DNA of 64,000 nt from Phycisphaerae bacterium. GTDB lineage: Bacteria; Planctomycetota; Phycisphaerae; UBA1845; CAIVHJ01. The notes beneath the pieces are model-generated. The model did no database searches, was not told the DNA's origin, and worked only from the letters and a program-made list of their open reading frames with translations. The stretch covers positions 371,915 through 435,914 of the forward strand of contig JAJVHX010000001.1 of NCBI GenBank assembly GCA_022072405.1, read 5' to 3'. Below are positions 1 through 8,347 of this stretch, in pieces (the first letter of the stretch is position 1; each line of letters opens with the position of its first letter). The position numbers and the translations under genes were made by a program.

Positions 1-356
1 GGTCGGTTAATGGCCTGTTCGAGGTCGTACAACTGGTTGTAGATTTCGAGGATGCTATCCAGACGTGTGACCCGTACAGCGCTGCGCAGGCGGGCGTCCA
101 CGCCGATCAGTACCAGTCGCCGGCCATCGAGAGCAAAACTCTTGGTCATCTGCACCAGGCTGCCCAGGGCGATACTGGGGGCAAATTTCACTTTACTCAT
201 ATCGAGAACAATCGGCAGGGTAGGGTGGTTCGGGGCTGCGGTATAGATTTCATCCACCAGTTGACGCACTGCCGAATCATCTAGCGTGCGCTTCTGCACG
301 GCAATGATCAGGTAGCGGTCATGGGGCTGGATCAGAGAAACGATCTCTTCGGTCAT
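1..356 (-). CDS. STAS-domain protein, 3' end outside the window
   Basis: Reading the minus strand from an ATG at 356 gives 118 codons that run off the left edge. The protein starts MTEEIVSLIQPHDRYLI and holds the beta-alpha pattern of a STAS domain (anti-sigma-factor antagonist, SpoIIAA type): a strand PIVLDMSKVKF, then APSIALGSLVQM at the place where SpoIIAA-type proteins carry the phosphorylatable serine, then RRLVLIGVDARLRSAVRVT. Such proteins usually act in partner-switching control of sigma factors or other outputs. A GAGGCG Shine-Dalgarno lies 8 bases before the ATG. A second, separate STAS gene lies at 43445-43816. The cognate kinase or phosphatase is not in view. Confidence 0.8.
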   Translation of the reverse strand, partial: MTEEIVSLIQPHDRYLIIAVQKRTLDDSAVRQLVDEIYTAAPNHPTLPIVLDMSKVKFAPSIALGSLVQMTKSFALDGRRLVLIGVDARLRSAVRVTRLDSILEIYNQLYDLEQAINR

Positions 357-491
357 AAAGACGCCTCATTTTTTCAGTAGCACGATATCATAACTTTTTT
401 TGACGCCATTGCCCAGAAACCAAACCGCTCCAACCGATGGGGAGTGGAGCGAGCTGGTGAGGTCAAAAAACGGGCTATGAAATCCAACCGG

Positions 492-743
492 CTACTCTCG
501 AATATATTCCTCCCAAAGTTCGTTGGTGTTTTCGTGGGTATCCTGACAATTGTCGATCACATCCTGAATGACGTCTGTGCAGTCATAGAGAGTACAATTC
601 GGGAGATAACTGTAACCCAATTCGGCCAGGCTGGCTGGAATACAGCCACTGCAGAAAAACACATATAACACGCCAATTATTATCACCATTAACAGGATGG
701 ATAATCGATATTCACTCGCAGAGTTGCTGATGGTCCGTTTCAT
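492..743 (-). CDS. Small membrane-anchored hypothetical protein
   Basis: 83 residues. One hydrophobic segment (about residues 15-31, LSILLMVIIIGVLYVFF) is followed by FCSGC, which resembles a lipobox but has Cys at -3, so lipoprotein status is doubtful. The rest is a short acidic domain with two further cysteines (NCTLYDC and DNCQD) that could form disulfides outside the membrane. A strong GGAGGG Shine-Dalgarno 7 bases before the ATG supports translation. No family recognised. It stands alone; a weak hairpin (arms 426-432 and 445-451) lies downstream. Confidence 0.6.
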   Translation of the reverse strand: MKRTISNSASEYRLSILLMVIIIGVLYVFFCSGCIPASLAELGYSYLPNCTLYDCTDVIQDVIDNCQDTHENTNELWEEYIRE

Positions 744-895
744 GGTTTTCCCTCCAAAGTGGGGTCAGTCCACTCTGTTAGGCATCAAAGCAGAAGGAAT
801 GCCAGAAAGTCTGATGTGCTTAGAGATGGCTTGAAGGCTGTTGGCTGAGGTATAGATGGTCACAATTTACCATTTGGGCATTATTGGGTGGGTAA

Positions 896-2524
896 TTAAA
901 CTGTGAAAGTAGGCAATTCGAGCTGTTGTCGACGGCGGACCGACAGGCCTGCCTGATCCAGAATTGTCCGGGCGACGTTCAGGCCGGTATCGGCAGCACC
1001 ATTCATATAGCCTTGATAATCGTAGCTGCAGTGTTCACCAGCGAAGTAAATATTGCCGACGGTCAGGCTTTCGGCGCCGGCGATCGTGGTCCATTGGCCT
1101 GGTCGATAACAGGCGTAACTACCCAGAGTCCAGATATAGGTCGGCCAGTGAAAGCGCTCGACGGTGCTGTTGCGCTGGGCAGTCAATCCGGGAAAGGCCT
1201 TTTCCAGACCGGGCAACAACAGGTCAGCTTGTTCAGCAGGTGTGCCGTTACCGACGGTTACGCCCGAAGTACCGCCGGAATAAAGGGTCAGTCCGCCGGC
1301 GTTACCGTTTTGTTGCCGACTGTTATCCCAGGCGAGTTGAAACGCCTCGTCACTGAAAATATTGCCGGATGATCCCAGTTCCCGCCATAATCGTTGATTG
1401 AAGCCGATCATCAGTTTGGCGTTGGTACCGTAGCCCAGATCGTCAATGACCCGGCGTTTCACTTCGGGCATATCAACATTGAATTCCACTTGTCGCAGGC
1501 GGGTAAACGGCAGGGCGAGGATCAGCACATCAGCATTGACTTCAACCGTCTGGCTGCCGGAAGCGAACGACAACCGGTAGCTGCTGCCCAGGTCGTTGAT
1601 GGCCAGCAAGGCATGTTCGAGGTGAATCTGTTCGGTGAGGCGAGCAGCCAGTTGATCGACGATCTGCTGATTACCTCCCCGGATTTTGTAGCGTTCGTCA
1701 CTTTCACCAAACACTTCGAAGCGATTTTCGGATGTGTCCAGGCCGATCAGAAACAACAGGTTTAACGCGGATTGTTCGTCTGCGTTCAGACCATATTCCG
1801 TCACATAGGCCACTTCCAGCAGGGATCTGATAAAACCGGTGGCGCCAAGTTGATCGAGATATTCGCTGATGGAAAGCTGATCAAGCGCGGTGGCGTTGCC
1901 CTCATTCTGATAATCAACAATTTCGCCGGTAGTGTCATAGTCTGCCGACATCTGTTCTGCCAGAGGACCCAATGCCGCCACCACCTCTGCTTCACTGTAT
2001 GCCGTGTTACCGAAGTAATAACTCTCGCGCATCAAAGTGGCGTCATCGAGGGTCGTATCGATCAGTTCCAGGCCCAGTTCCGCCGCGAGTTCAAGCATGG
2101 CGGTGTGGCCGGTGTCGATGAACTCGCCGCCCAATTCGGTAGTCAGCCCCTCAGCCATGATATTATTGGCGGTATAGATACGTCCGCCGCTTCGTGGGGC
2201 GGCATCATAAAGCGTCGCGCTTATGCCGGCCTTTTGGAGTTCGTGGGCAGCAGCCAGACCAGCCATGCCGGCTCCGACAATAACCACCCGTGCGGAACCG
2301 AGATTGGGTGCACTCTGCCTGGGATTAATGCAGCCGCGACTCAACCAGCCGGCGGAGAGCAATGCGGCAGATGCCACTCCCTGATGCAACACCTGTCTCC
2401 GGGACCAGCGACGTTGACGCTGAACTTCCAGCAACTCGGATATGGAGGGGGCTGAGGGCTGACGCAACTGACGTGACAGCCGAAAGAGCTGCTGCAGACG
2501 ACTGAATAGCGGCGTACGGGCCAT
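896..2524 (-). CDS. Flavin-containing amine oxidase, Tat-exported
   Basis: 542 residues. A long N-region ends in a twin-arginine motif, SRRQVLHQG (41-49), followed by a hydrophobic stretch, so export by the Tat pathway as a folded flavoprotein is likely. The FAD-binding Rossmann motif VVIVGAGMAGLAAAHEL is at about 80-96 and the second flavin signature GNIYFAGEHCSYDYQGYMNG lies near the C terminus, as in monoamine oxidases, which oxidise amines to aldehydes with release of hydrogen peroxide. The substrate cannot be told from sequence; amino-acid oxidases share the fold. A GAGGTGA Shine-Dalgarno precedes the ATG. It lies directly downstream of icd on the same strand (35-base gap), but a metabolic link is not evident. 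Confidence 0.85.
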   Translation of the reverse strand: MARTPLFSRLQQLFRLSRQLRQPSAPSISELLEVQRQRRWSRRQVLHQGVASAALLSAGWLSRGCINPRQSAPNLGSARVVIVGAGMAGLAAAHELQKAGISATLYDAAPRSGGRIYTANNIMAEGLTTELGGEFIDTGHTAMLELAAELGLELIDTTLDDATLMRESYYFGNTAYSEAEVVAALGPLAEQMSADYDTTGEIVDYQNEGNATALDQLSISEYLDQLGATGFIRSLLEVAYVTEYGLNADEQSALNLLFLIGLDTSENRFEVFGESDERYKIRGGNQQIVDQLAARLTEQIHLEHALLAINDLGSSYRLSFASGSQTVEVNADVLILALPFTRLRQVEFNVDMPEVKRRVIDDLGYGTNAKLMIGFNQRLWRELGSSGNIFSDEAFQLAWDNSRQQNGNAGGLTLYSGGTSGVTVGNGTPAEQADLLLPGLEKAFPGLTAQRNSTVERFHWPTYIWTLGSYACYRPGQWTTIAGAESLTVGNIYFAGEHCSYDYQGYMNGAADTGLNVARTILDQAGLSVRRRQQLELPTFTV

Positions 2525-2559
2525 AAGTCAATCACCTCAAACCGAGGCAGACGGTCTGA

Positions 2560-3933
2560 TCAGTTCATGTGTTTAATCATGGCGTCTGCAAACTCGGAAC
2601 ATTTCAGCAACTTGGCGCCGGTCATCAGCCGTTCAAAATCGTAGGTAACGGTTTTGGCGGTGATAGCGCCCTCCATGCCTTTCATGATCAGGTCGGCGGC
2701 TTCGTTCCAGCCCAGATAGCGGAACATCATTTCGCCACTGAGAATAACCGACCCGGGATTGACCTTGTCCTGATTGGCATACTTGGGAGCCGTGCCGTGG
2801 GTGGCTTCAAAAATTGCATGGCCGGTAACGTAATTGATATTGCCGCCGGGGGCGATGCCAATCCCTCCGACACAGGCTGCCAGGGCGTCAGAAATGTAAT
2901 CACCATTGAGATTGAGGGTGGCGATGACATCATATTCATCCGGACGGGTGAGGAGCTGCTGGAGAAATGCGTCGGCGATGACATCCTTGATAATGAGATC
3001 ATGTTTGGGGGCGATACAGTCGGGTCCGGCACCGGGCATTTTGGTTCCGGCTTTGATCACATGCCACGGGCCGCCATCCAGCTCGACGGCGCCCCAGTAT
3101 TTTTTCGCAACCTGGTAACCCCAGTCGCGGAAGGCGCCCTCGGTAAATTTCATGATATTGCCTTTATGCACCAGCGTGACATTCTTGCGGTTCTGCTGAA
3201 TGGCATAGCCGATGGCGCTGTGTACCAGACGTTCTGTCGCCAGGTAACTGACCGGCTTGATACCGATGCCCACTTCAACGGTCACTTCGCGCTGGGGCGC
3301 GCCGATCCGCTCCAGCTCCTTTTGCCACTCCTGACAGGCGGTCTGCTGGCCGAAGCGAATTTTTTTGAATTCCTTGGGAAATTCCCGGGAGAAGAAATCC
3401 AGAATTTTCTGTGATTCCGGTGAGCCGCCTACATATTCAATACCCGCGTAAATATCTTCCGAGTTCTCTCGGAAGATGACCATATCGGTCAACTCCGGGC
3501 GTATGACCGGCGAAGGTACCCCGTTGAAATAACGGACCGGGCGCAGGCAGACATAGAGGTCCAGCAGTTGTCGCAAGGCGACATTCAGTGAGCGGATTCC
3601 GCCACCGACCGGTGTGGTGAGCGGGCCCTTGATGCCGACGCGAAATTCCTTGAAAGCTTCCAGGGTTTCATCGGGCAGCCAGTTATTGAATTTGGTGAAG
3701 GCTTTTTCACCGGCATAAACTTCCATCCAGGCGATCTGCTTCTTGCCCTGATAGGCTTCTTGTACAGCGGCGTCAAAAACTTTCTGCGAGGCCCGCCAAA
3801 TATCGGGCCCCGTGCCGTCTCCTTCGATGAAGGGGATGATGGGGTGGTTGGGAACTTGTAAACGTCCGCCGGCTGCAACGGTAATTTTTTCACCGTTGCG
3901 TGGCACTGAAACATGCTGATAATGATGGCTCAT
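2560..3933 (-). CDS. icd: Isocitrate dehydrogenase (NADP type)
   Basis: 457 residues, cytosolic TCA-cycle enzyme converting isocitrate to 2-oxoglutarate. Family landmarks are close to those of the E. coli enzyme: the substrate loop [13 protein letters not shown] with the serine that Icd kinase targets in enterics, [14 protein letters not shown], the metal-binding [13 protein letters not shown], and [19 protein letters not shown]. The C terminus [15 protein letters not shown] is also typical. The NADP assignment rests on overall resemblance to E. coli Icd. I chose the ATG at 3933 because AGGGG lies 7 bases upstream; an upstream TTG at 3948 would add only five residues. Citrate synthase lies about 50 kb away in this window. 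Confidence 0.95.
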   Translation of the reverse strand: MSHHYQHVSVPRNGEKITVAAGGRLQVPNHPIIPFIEGDGTGPDIWRASQKVFDAAVQEAYQGKKQIAWMEVYAGEKAFTKFNNWLPDETLEAFKEFRVGIKGPLTTPVGGGIRSLNVALRQLLDLYVCLRPVRYFNGVPSPVIRPELTDMVIFRENSEDIYAGIEYVGGSPESQKILDFFSREFPKEFKKIRFGQQTACQEWQKELERIGAPQREVTVEVGIGIKPVSYLATERLVHSAIGYAIQQNRKNVTLVHKGNIMKFTEGAFRDWGYQVAKKYWGAVELDGGPWHVIKAGTKMPGAGPDCIAPKHDLIIKDVIADAFLQQLLTRPDEYDVIATLNLNGDYISDALAACVGGIGIAPGGNINYVTGHAIFEATHGTAPKYANQDKVNPGSVILSGEMMFRYLGWNEAADLIMKGMEGAITAKTVTYDFERLMTGAKLLKCSEFADAMIKHMN

Positions 3934-3990
3934 GGGTTCACCCCTCAAGCTGGAACAAGGTTAAGTCGCAGAAATATATTGTGAGAGGAT

Positions 3991-4018
3991 GCTATCGAAT
4001 GCATACCCTGAATGTCAA
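3991..4018 (-). promoter_or_regulatory. Candidate promoter for icd
   Basis: On the minus strand a perfect -35 hexamer TTGACA (4018-4013) is followed after 16 bases by GATAGC (3996-3991), a poor -10 (3 of 6). It lies about 60 bases before the icd start in the icd/tpx divergent gap. The -35 is convincing, the -10 is not. Confidence 0.35.
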
Positions 4019-4165
4019 ATTCAGGTGGCTGGAAAATATTACTCTTTTCCAAATGAGGTATCGATGTTGAAAATCGATCGGCTGGCGCTATCATCCACGG
4101 TATTGGTGACCATTCTGATTTTGACCAACCCAGACCTGTTAAAATCGCAGACAAAGGAGCAAGAC

Positions 4166-4699
4166 ATGAGCCAGAAACGAACCGGTGTGCAGAGCTTTAA
4201 GGGCGGACCCATGACGCTGCGGGGACCTGCATTGGAAACCGGCACGGCAGCGCCGGACTTCAAGCTGACCCGAAATGATCTGAGTGATGTGAACCTGAAA
4301 ACCTACCAGGGTAAAATCAAAATTCTTAATATCGTCCCGTCGCTGGATACCCCGGTCTGTGATGCCCAGACCCGGCGGTTCAATCAGGAAGCCACCGGGC
4401 TGGGTGACCAGGTGGTGGTTCTGGGGATCAGCAAGGATCTGCCTTTTGCCCAGAAACGCTGGTGTGCGGCGACAGGGGTCACCCGCGTCGAAACTTTGAG
4501 TGATTTTCGGGGCAACTTTGGTGAGCAGTATGGCGTATTAATTGGGGACGGGCCGCTCAATCATCTGTTGGCCCGGGCGGTCTTTGTGGTGGATCAGAAT
4601 GATCGGCTGGTTTATCAGCAGATTACCCCGGAACTGGCCAAGGAGCCGGATTATGCTCCGGTTTTGGAGGCGGTACGCAAGCTCACCGGCGGCAAATAA
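4166..4699 (+). CDS. tpx: Thiol peroxidase (Tpx, atypical 2-Cys peroxiredoxin)
   Basis: 177 residues, reducing hydrogen and lipid hydroperoxides with electrons from thioredoxin. The peroxidatic cysteine is C65 in SLDTPVCDAQTRRFN and the resolving cysteine C100 in KRWCAATGVTRVETLSDF; the spacing matches the C61/C95 pair of E. coli Tpx. The chosen ATG has AAGGAG 7 bases upstream and gives a normal family length. The same frame stays open upstream: another ATG at 4064 with GAGGT in front would add 34 residues, including a hydrophobic segment (LALSSTVLVTILIL), so a membrane-anchored or exported form is possible. A terminator follows at 4757. Confidence 0.93.
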   Translation: MSQKRTGVQSFKGGPMTLRGPALETGTAAPDFKLTRNDLSDVNLKTYQGKIKILNIVPSLDTPVCDAQTRRFNQEATGLGDQVVVLGISKDLPFAQKRWCAATGVTRVETLSDFRGNFGEQYGVLIGDGPLNHLLARAVFVVDQNDRLVYQQITPELAKEPDYAPVLEAVRKLTGGK

Positions 4700-4756
4700 G
4701 CGCTGGTGGATGGTGATACCCACCCGTAACCTTTTCGATGAGTTATTATTATCTTA

Positions 4757-4786
4757 CCCGACGGCCTCCGGCTGGTCGGGTTTTTT
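4757..4786 (+). terminator. Rho-independent terminator after tpx
   Basis: Stem CCCGAC (4757-4762) pairs with GTCGGG (4775-4780), extended by GGCC against GGCT, and is followed by six T (4781-4786). It lies 57 bases after the tpx stop. Confidence 0.85.
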
Positions 4787-5028
4787 ATTAATAACCGAAT
4801 TATAAAAGTACTGAAAATTTGTTGTCGCCGGACTCATGGAAGGGTAGTAAGTTATTACCGGGTAAGGTGCAATCCAGCTATTGTCGGTATAATTGCCTGC
4901 GACAGGTTATGAGCGGATTAATGATCGCTAATGATTGGCGCGGAAGCAGGTCGGCTCGGAATGTATCAAAACTAAAATTCGCAGAAGAAATAGGTTGGTT
5001 AGCGGGGATAGTATTCATCAGACAGAAC
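4787..5028. other. Intergenic region before the ABC cassette
   Basis: About 240 bases without a supported gene, between the tpx terminator and the signal-peptide start at 5029. The downstream reading frame stays open back to 4819, but that extension has no similarity or ribosome-binding site that I can see. A TATAAT (4887-4892) lacks a convincing -35 partner. Confidence 0.4.
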
Positions 5029-7377
5029 ATGCGTTACATAATTTCGACAATCGGGCTGATCCTGTTGCTGACTACTCCGGCCTGGGGAAGTATTGATCTG
5101 GAAGTGGTGACGATTGGATTTCCCAGCGACGGATCAGTGAAATGGCTCTACCGGGGAGGGGCTTTTGCTCCGGTGGGAGTACGGTTGACCCTGAAGGGTG
5201 AATCGGCCCGAACGGTCTATTTGCGCGTCGAACAGTTTGATGGTGATGGGGATATTGTCTATACGGATAAAATGATCGCCCTCACACCGGATCAGGAGGG
5301 CGTCGTTCGTACCCACTGGGTCTATTACGTACCCAATCCCGAAACAGGTGTCCGGGCGCAGGGATTAACGCTGCAATTACTCGATGAATCATCTGAGGCT
5401 GTGGCGGTTAACTACGATGGGCAGACGGTGCGCCGCGTAGTCGTTCCGGATATGCCTGAAGTGATCGAAGATGAGCAAATGATCATCCTCAGCATCGGTG
5501 AGGGAACGGCGGGCAAGATTCGCGCCCTGAGCGATGCCAAAGCGCCGGAAGACAGCAAATTCAATCGCCCGGTGCGGGTGGCTCATATCTCTCCCGATCT
5601 GATACCGGACCATTGGCATGGTTTGGAGATGGTGGATGCCATCGTCTGGGAAGCGGCCAACCCCAGCACCCTGTCGCCCGTGCAGATGGAAGCGATGCGA
5701 CAGTGGGTCCATTTCGGCGGTCGGTTGTTTATCGCCGCAGGTGAAACCAGTGATCTATTGGCCAAGAGCGAGCTGCAGGAGCTGCTGCCGGTAAAGATGA
5801 GCGGTGTGCGACCGGCTGTCGCTCTGCCGCGCAGGTTACTTGATGGCAATTGGCGATTGCAGAATGCTGAGGAGGTAACCGTTCCTCAACCGATCGCCAT
5901 GACGCAGTGTCAACCGGCTGCGGAAGCGAGAGCGCTGGTCCAGAGCGTCGCCAAGACTCAGACCTATCTGGCTAAGCGTTCATACGGTCGCGGACAGGTG
6001 GTGTTTCTGGCATGCACATTGCGCGATCTGTTTCAGGTCCCTAATAGTGACCCGGTAAACTTCTTTCAGAAAGTGCTGCAGCTACGGGATAATTTCAAGA
6101 TTCAAGAAAATGATTTCGGCCAGTTCAATCTGCTTGAACGTGTGGATTTGCCGGCCTATCTGCTGGAACCGATCAGTTTTCAGGTGGCCACCACCAAACG
6201 TATGTTCATCGCCATCCTTTTCGTCATCATTTATGGATTGAGTGCCACCTGGGGCAGTTGGCTGGTGTTGCGTTCCCGTCAGCAATTGAAGCATAGCTGG
6301 TCGGCCTTTTTTGTTGTCGCGGCGGCGGCGAGCATCATCAGCCTGCTGGCGGTCCGGGCGTTACAGGGGATCGGACGACAGTTACACCAGGTGACTATTG
6401 TTGATGCCACCGTGGATAGTTACGCGGCGGAGGCCTTCTGTTACTTCGGTATCAAATCCAGCACCTTTGAGGATCGGTTCGACTTGTGGCTTCCGGATAA
6501 CCCGCCCGCCAGCGAGGCCCCCGAACGCGGGTACAACTACCTGCGGCCATTGTCGCCGCGCCTGGGGCTGCCCACAGCCAGCTTTACCGATACACAACGA
6601 TATCCGGCTCGCACCACTTCGGCAGCGCTCGATGATGTACCGATACGGGCCACGCTCAAGCAATTTGAAGGGTATTGGCGCGGACAGTTACCGGGTCAGT
6701 TGCACGCCAATCTGCGCCGAGCTCTGAAAGATACCGGCGGTTTGCTGGAGCTAGCCCCGGACAGTACCATCACCAATCAACTGGGTGTGGATCTGGAATA
6801 TTGTTTTCTGCTTCATTTCCGTAACGAGGCCGATGTGGTGGATTGGAGCCGCAATACCCAGGCCTGGGTTTATCCACTGGGCACCCTTGCGGACCAGCAG
6901 GTGTTGAACGTACAGCAGTTGATCAATATCGATCCGACAACGCGACTACCCTATCAACAGCAGCAATTGCAGGAACGCTTTGAAGCATTCAAGCTGCAGA
7001 ATGTGCAGGAAAAGTGGCGGGATAGCTTCCGTCGCGGTGGTTCGTTCTGGAACAACCCCTTTGAAAATATCCCCGACATGCTACGTTCAGTCCTGATGCT
7101 GTCCAGCATGATAGAGTATCAACCGGTTGCATCGCAGAATGAATACATGGGACCCCGACCGATCACGTTTACCTATGGGCGATGGCTGGATCGTTCCCTG
7201 AATCTTGGACCGGACAAGGTGCTGTTGATCGGTTTCACCCGTGAACCCAGTCGGGCCTTGCTGCAATACCGCCTGGACGACGGCAAATATCAACAGATGC
7301 AGCCGCGCGATGGCGGCACCATTTATCGCATTGTGATCCCGCTGCAGGCCGCCGCAGCGAGTGCCGGCGGGAGTTGA
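5029..7377 (+). CDS. Large exported membrane protein of ABC cassette, unknown function
   Basis: 782 residues from the ATG at 5029, chosen because it starts a clean signal peptide (MRYIISTIGLILLLTTPAWG). A beta-rich N-terminal region (about 25-180) is followed by a domain with the look of a class-I-glutamine-amidotransferase-like fold (AHISPDLIPDHWHGLEMVDAIV, then WVHFGGRLFIAAGE). Two transmembrane helices come at about 390-435 (MFIAILFVIIYGLSATWG and FFVVAAAASIISLLAV). A long extracytoplasmic C-terminal part follows. It ends about 26 bases before the ATPase gene, so it probably forms one transporter complex with the next two products, perhaps as a periplasmic accessory subunit. Family not recognised. 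Confidence 0.7.
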   Translation: MRYIISTIGLILLLTTPAWGSIDLEVVTIGFPSDGSVKWLYRGGAFAPVGVRLTLKGESARTVYLRVEQFDGDGDIVYTDKMIALTPDQEGVVRTHWVYYVPNPETGVRAQGLTLQLLDESSEAVAVNYDGQTVRRVVVPDMPEVIEDEQMIILSIGEGTAGKIRALSDAKAPEDSKFNRPVRVAHISPDLIPDHWHGLEMVDAIVWEAANPSTLSPVQMEAMRQWVHFGGRLFIAAGETSDLLAKSELQELLPVKMSGVRPAVALPRRLLDGNWRLQNAEEVTVPQPIAMTQCQPAAEARALVQSVAKTQTYLAKRSYGRGQVVFLACTLRDLFQVPNSDPVNFFQKVLQLRDNFKIQENDFGQFNLLERVDLPAYLLEPISFQVATTKRMFIAILFVIIYGLSATWGSWLVLRSRQQLKHSWSAFFVVAAAASIISLLAVRALQGIGRQLHQVTIVDATVDSYAAEAFCYFGIKSSTFEDRFDLWLPDNPPASEAPERGYNYLRPLSPRLGLPTASFTDTQRYPARTTSAALDDVPIRATLKQFEGYWRGQLPGQLHANLRRALKDTGGLLELAPDSTITNQLGVDLEYCFLLHFRNEADVVDWSRNTQAWVYPLGTLADQQVLNVQQLINIDPTTRLPYQQQQLQERFEAFKLQNVQEKWRDSFRRGGSFWNNPFENIPDMLRSVLMLSSMIEYQPVASQNEYMGPRPITFTYGRWLDRSLNLGPDKVLLIGFTREPSRALLQYRLDDGKYQQMQPRDGGTIYRIVIPLQAAAASAGGS

Positions 7378-7403
7378 ATGCTCACCGTCGAGAAACGAGC
7401 AAT

Positions 7404-8333
7404 ATGATTATTCAGACCATCAATCTGACCAAGAAATATGGCAAGCTGGTCGCCCTGGATAACTTGAACCTGGAGATCCAGGAAGGGGAGTGTTTTGGCT
7501 ATATCGGTCCGAACGGTGCAGGAAAGACCACGACCATTAAAATCCTGGCGACGCTGCTGCAGCCAACCTGGGGTGAGGCTCGCGTCGGCGGATTCGTCGT
7601 AGGGTATGAGTCCCGCCGGATTCGCCCGCTGATTGGATATGTCCCCGACTTTTTCGGTGCTTATGAAGACATGGTCGTTCAGGAGTATCTGGAATTTTTT
7701 GCCTCGGCCTACAACATTCAGGGTGATCAGCGTCGGCGGATTGTCGGAGATGTTCTGGAACTGACCGACCTAGGCTATAAGCGTGATGCCATGGTGGATG
7801 GTCTGTCGCGGGGGATGAAGCAGCGACTGAGCGTGGCCCGGGTGCTGCTGCATGATCCCAAGGTGTTGCTGCTGGATGAGCCGGCCAGCGGACTGGATCC
7901 TCGTGCCCGTATCGAATTACGCGAGCTGCTCAAAGAGCTGCGGCGGATGGGTAAGACAATTATCATCAGTTCGCATATTCTGCATGAGCTGGCGGAACTG
8001 TGTACCACGGTGGGCATCCTCGAGCAGGGCAAGCTGCTGTTCCATGGTTCCATCGCCGAGATCGTTCGCCGCGCCAAACTGGGAACGCGCCTGCAGGTGC
8101 GAGTTCTAGAGCAGCAGCCGCTCGCTGCCCAGTTGCTGCTCAAGCATCCCGCGGTCAAGCATGTTGAGCAGGAGGATGGCTTTCTCGCGGTCGAATTGAA
8201 GGAGGATACGCACGATTTTACCCCCGTCGCCCAGTCGTTAATTGACAATAAGTTTCGTCTCCGGGAGCTGAAGGAAGAGGAAGTTAACCTGGAGACGGCG
8301 TTCATGCGGCTGACCAAGGGCATAGTGCAATAG
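7404..8333 (+). CDS. ABC transporter ATP-binding protein
   Basis: 309 residues. Walker A GPNGAGKTT, the ABC signature as LSRGMKQRLSVARVL, Walker B VLLLDEPASGLDP and the switch histidine in IISSHILHE are all intact, so this is an active ABC-2-type ATPase, followed by a C-terminal domain of about 90 residues. I use the ATG at 7404; a TTG at 7374 in the same frame would overlap the previous stop and add ten residues. It sits between the exported accessory protein and the permease, with 14 bases to the permease start, so the three genes are surely co-transcribed. It would power export of an unknown substrate. Confidence 0.9.
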   Translation: MIIQTINLTKKYGKLVALDNLNLEIQEGECFGYIGPNGAGKTTTIKILATLLQPTWGEARVGGFVVGYESRRIRPLIGYVPDFFGAYEDMVVQEYLEFFASAYNIQGDQRRRIVGDVLELTDLGYKRDAMVDGLSRGMKQRLSVARVLLHDPKVLLLDEPASGLDPRARIELRELLKELRRMGKTIIISSHILHELAELCTTVGILEQGKLLFHGSIAEIVRRAKLGTRLQVRVLEQQPLAAQLLLKHPAVKHVEQEDGFLAVELKEDTHDFTPVAQSLIDNKFRLRELKEEEVNLETAFMRLTKGIVQ

Positions 8334-8347
8334 CGGCGGAGAGCCAC

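Noticed and set aside
426..451. Hairpin after the small gene at 492 as a terminator
   Set aside because: The stem is only 7 bp with a long loop and only scattered T after it.
926..2455. Several frames opposite the amine oxidase
   Set aside because: Overlap a clear flavoprotein on the other strand and show no protein-like features.
2569..3414. Long open frame opposite icd
   Set aside because: Antisense shadow of a strongly conserved enzyme; the protein has no domain and no start signal.
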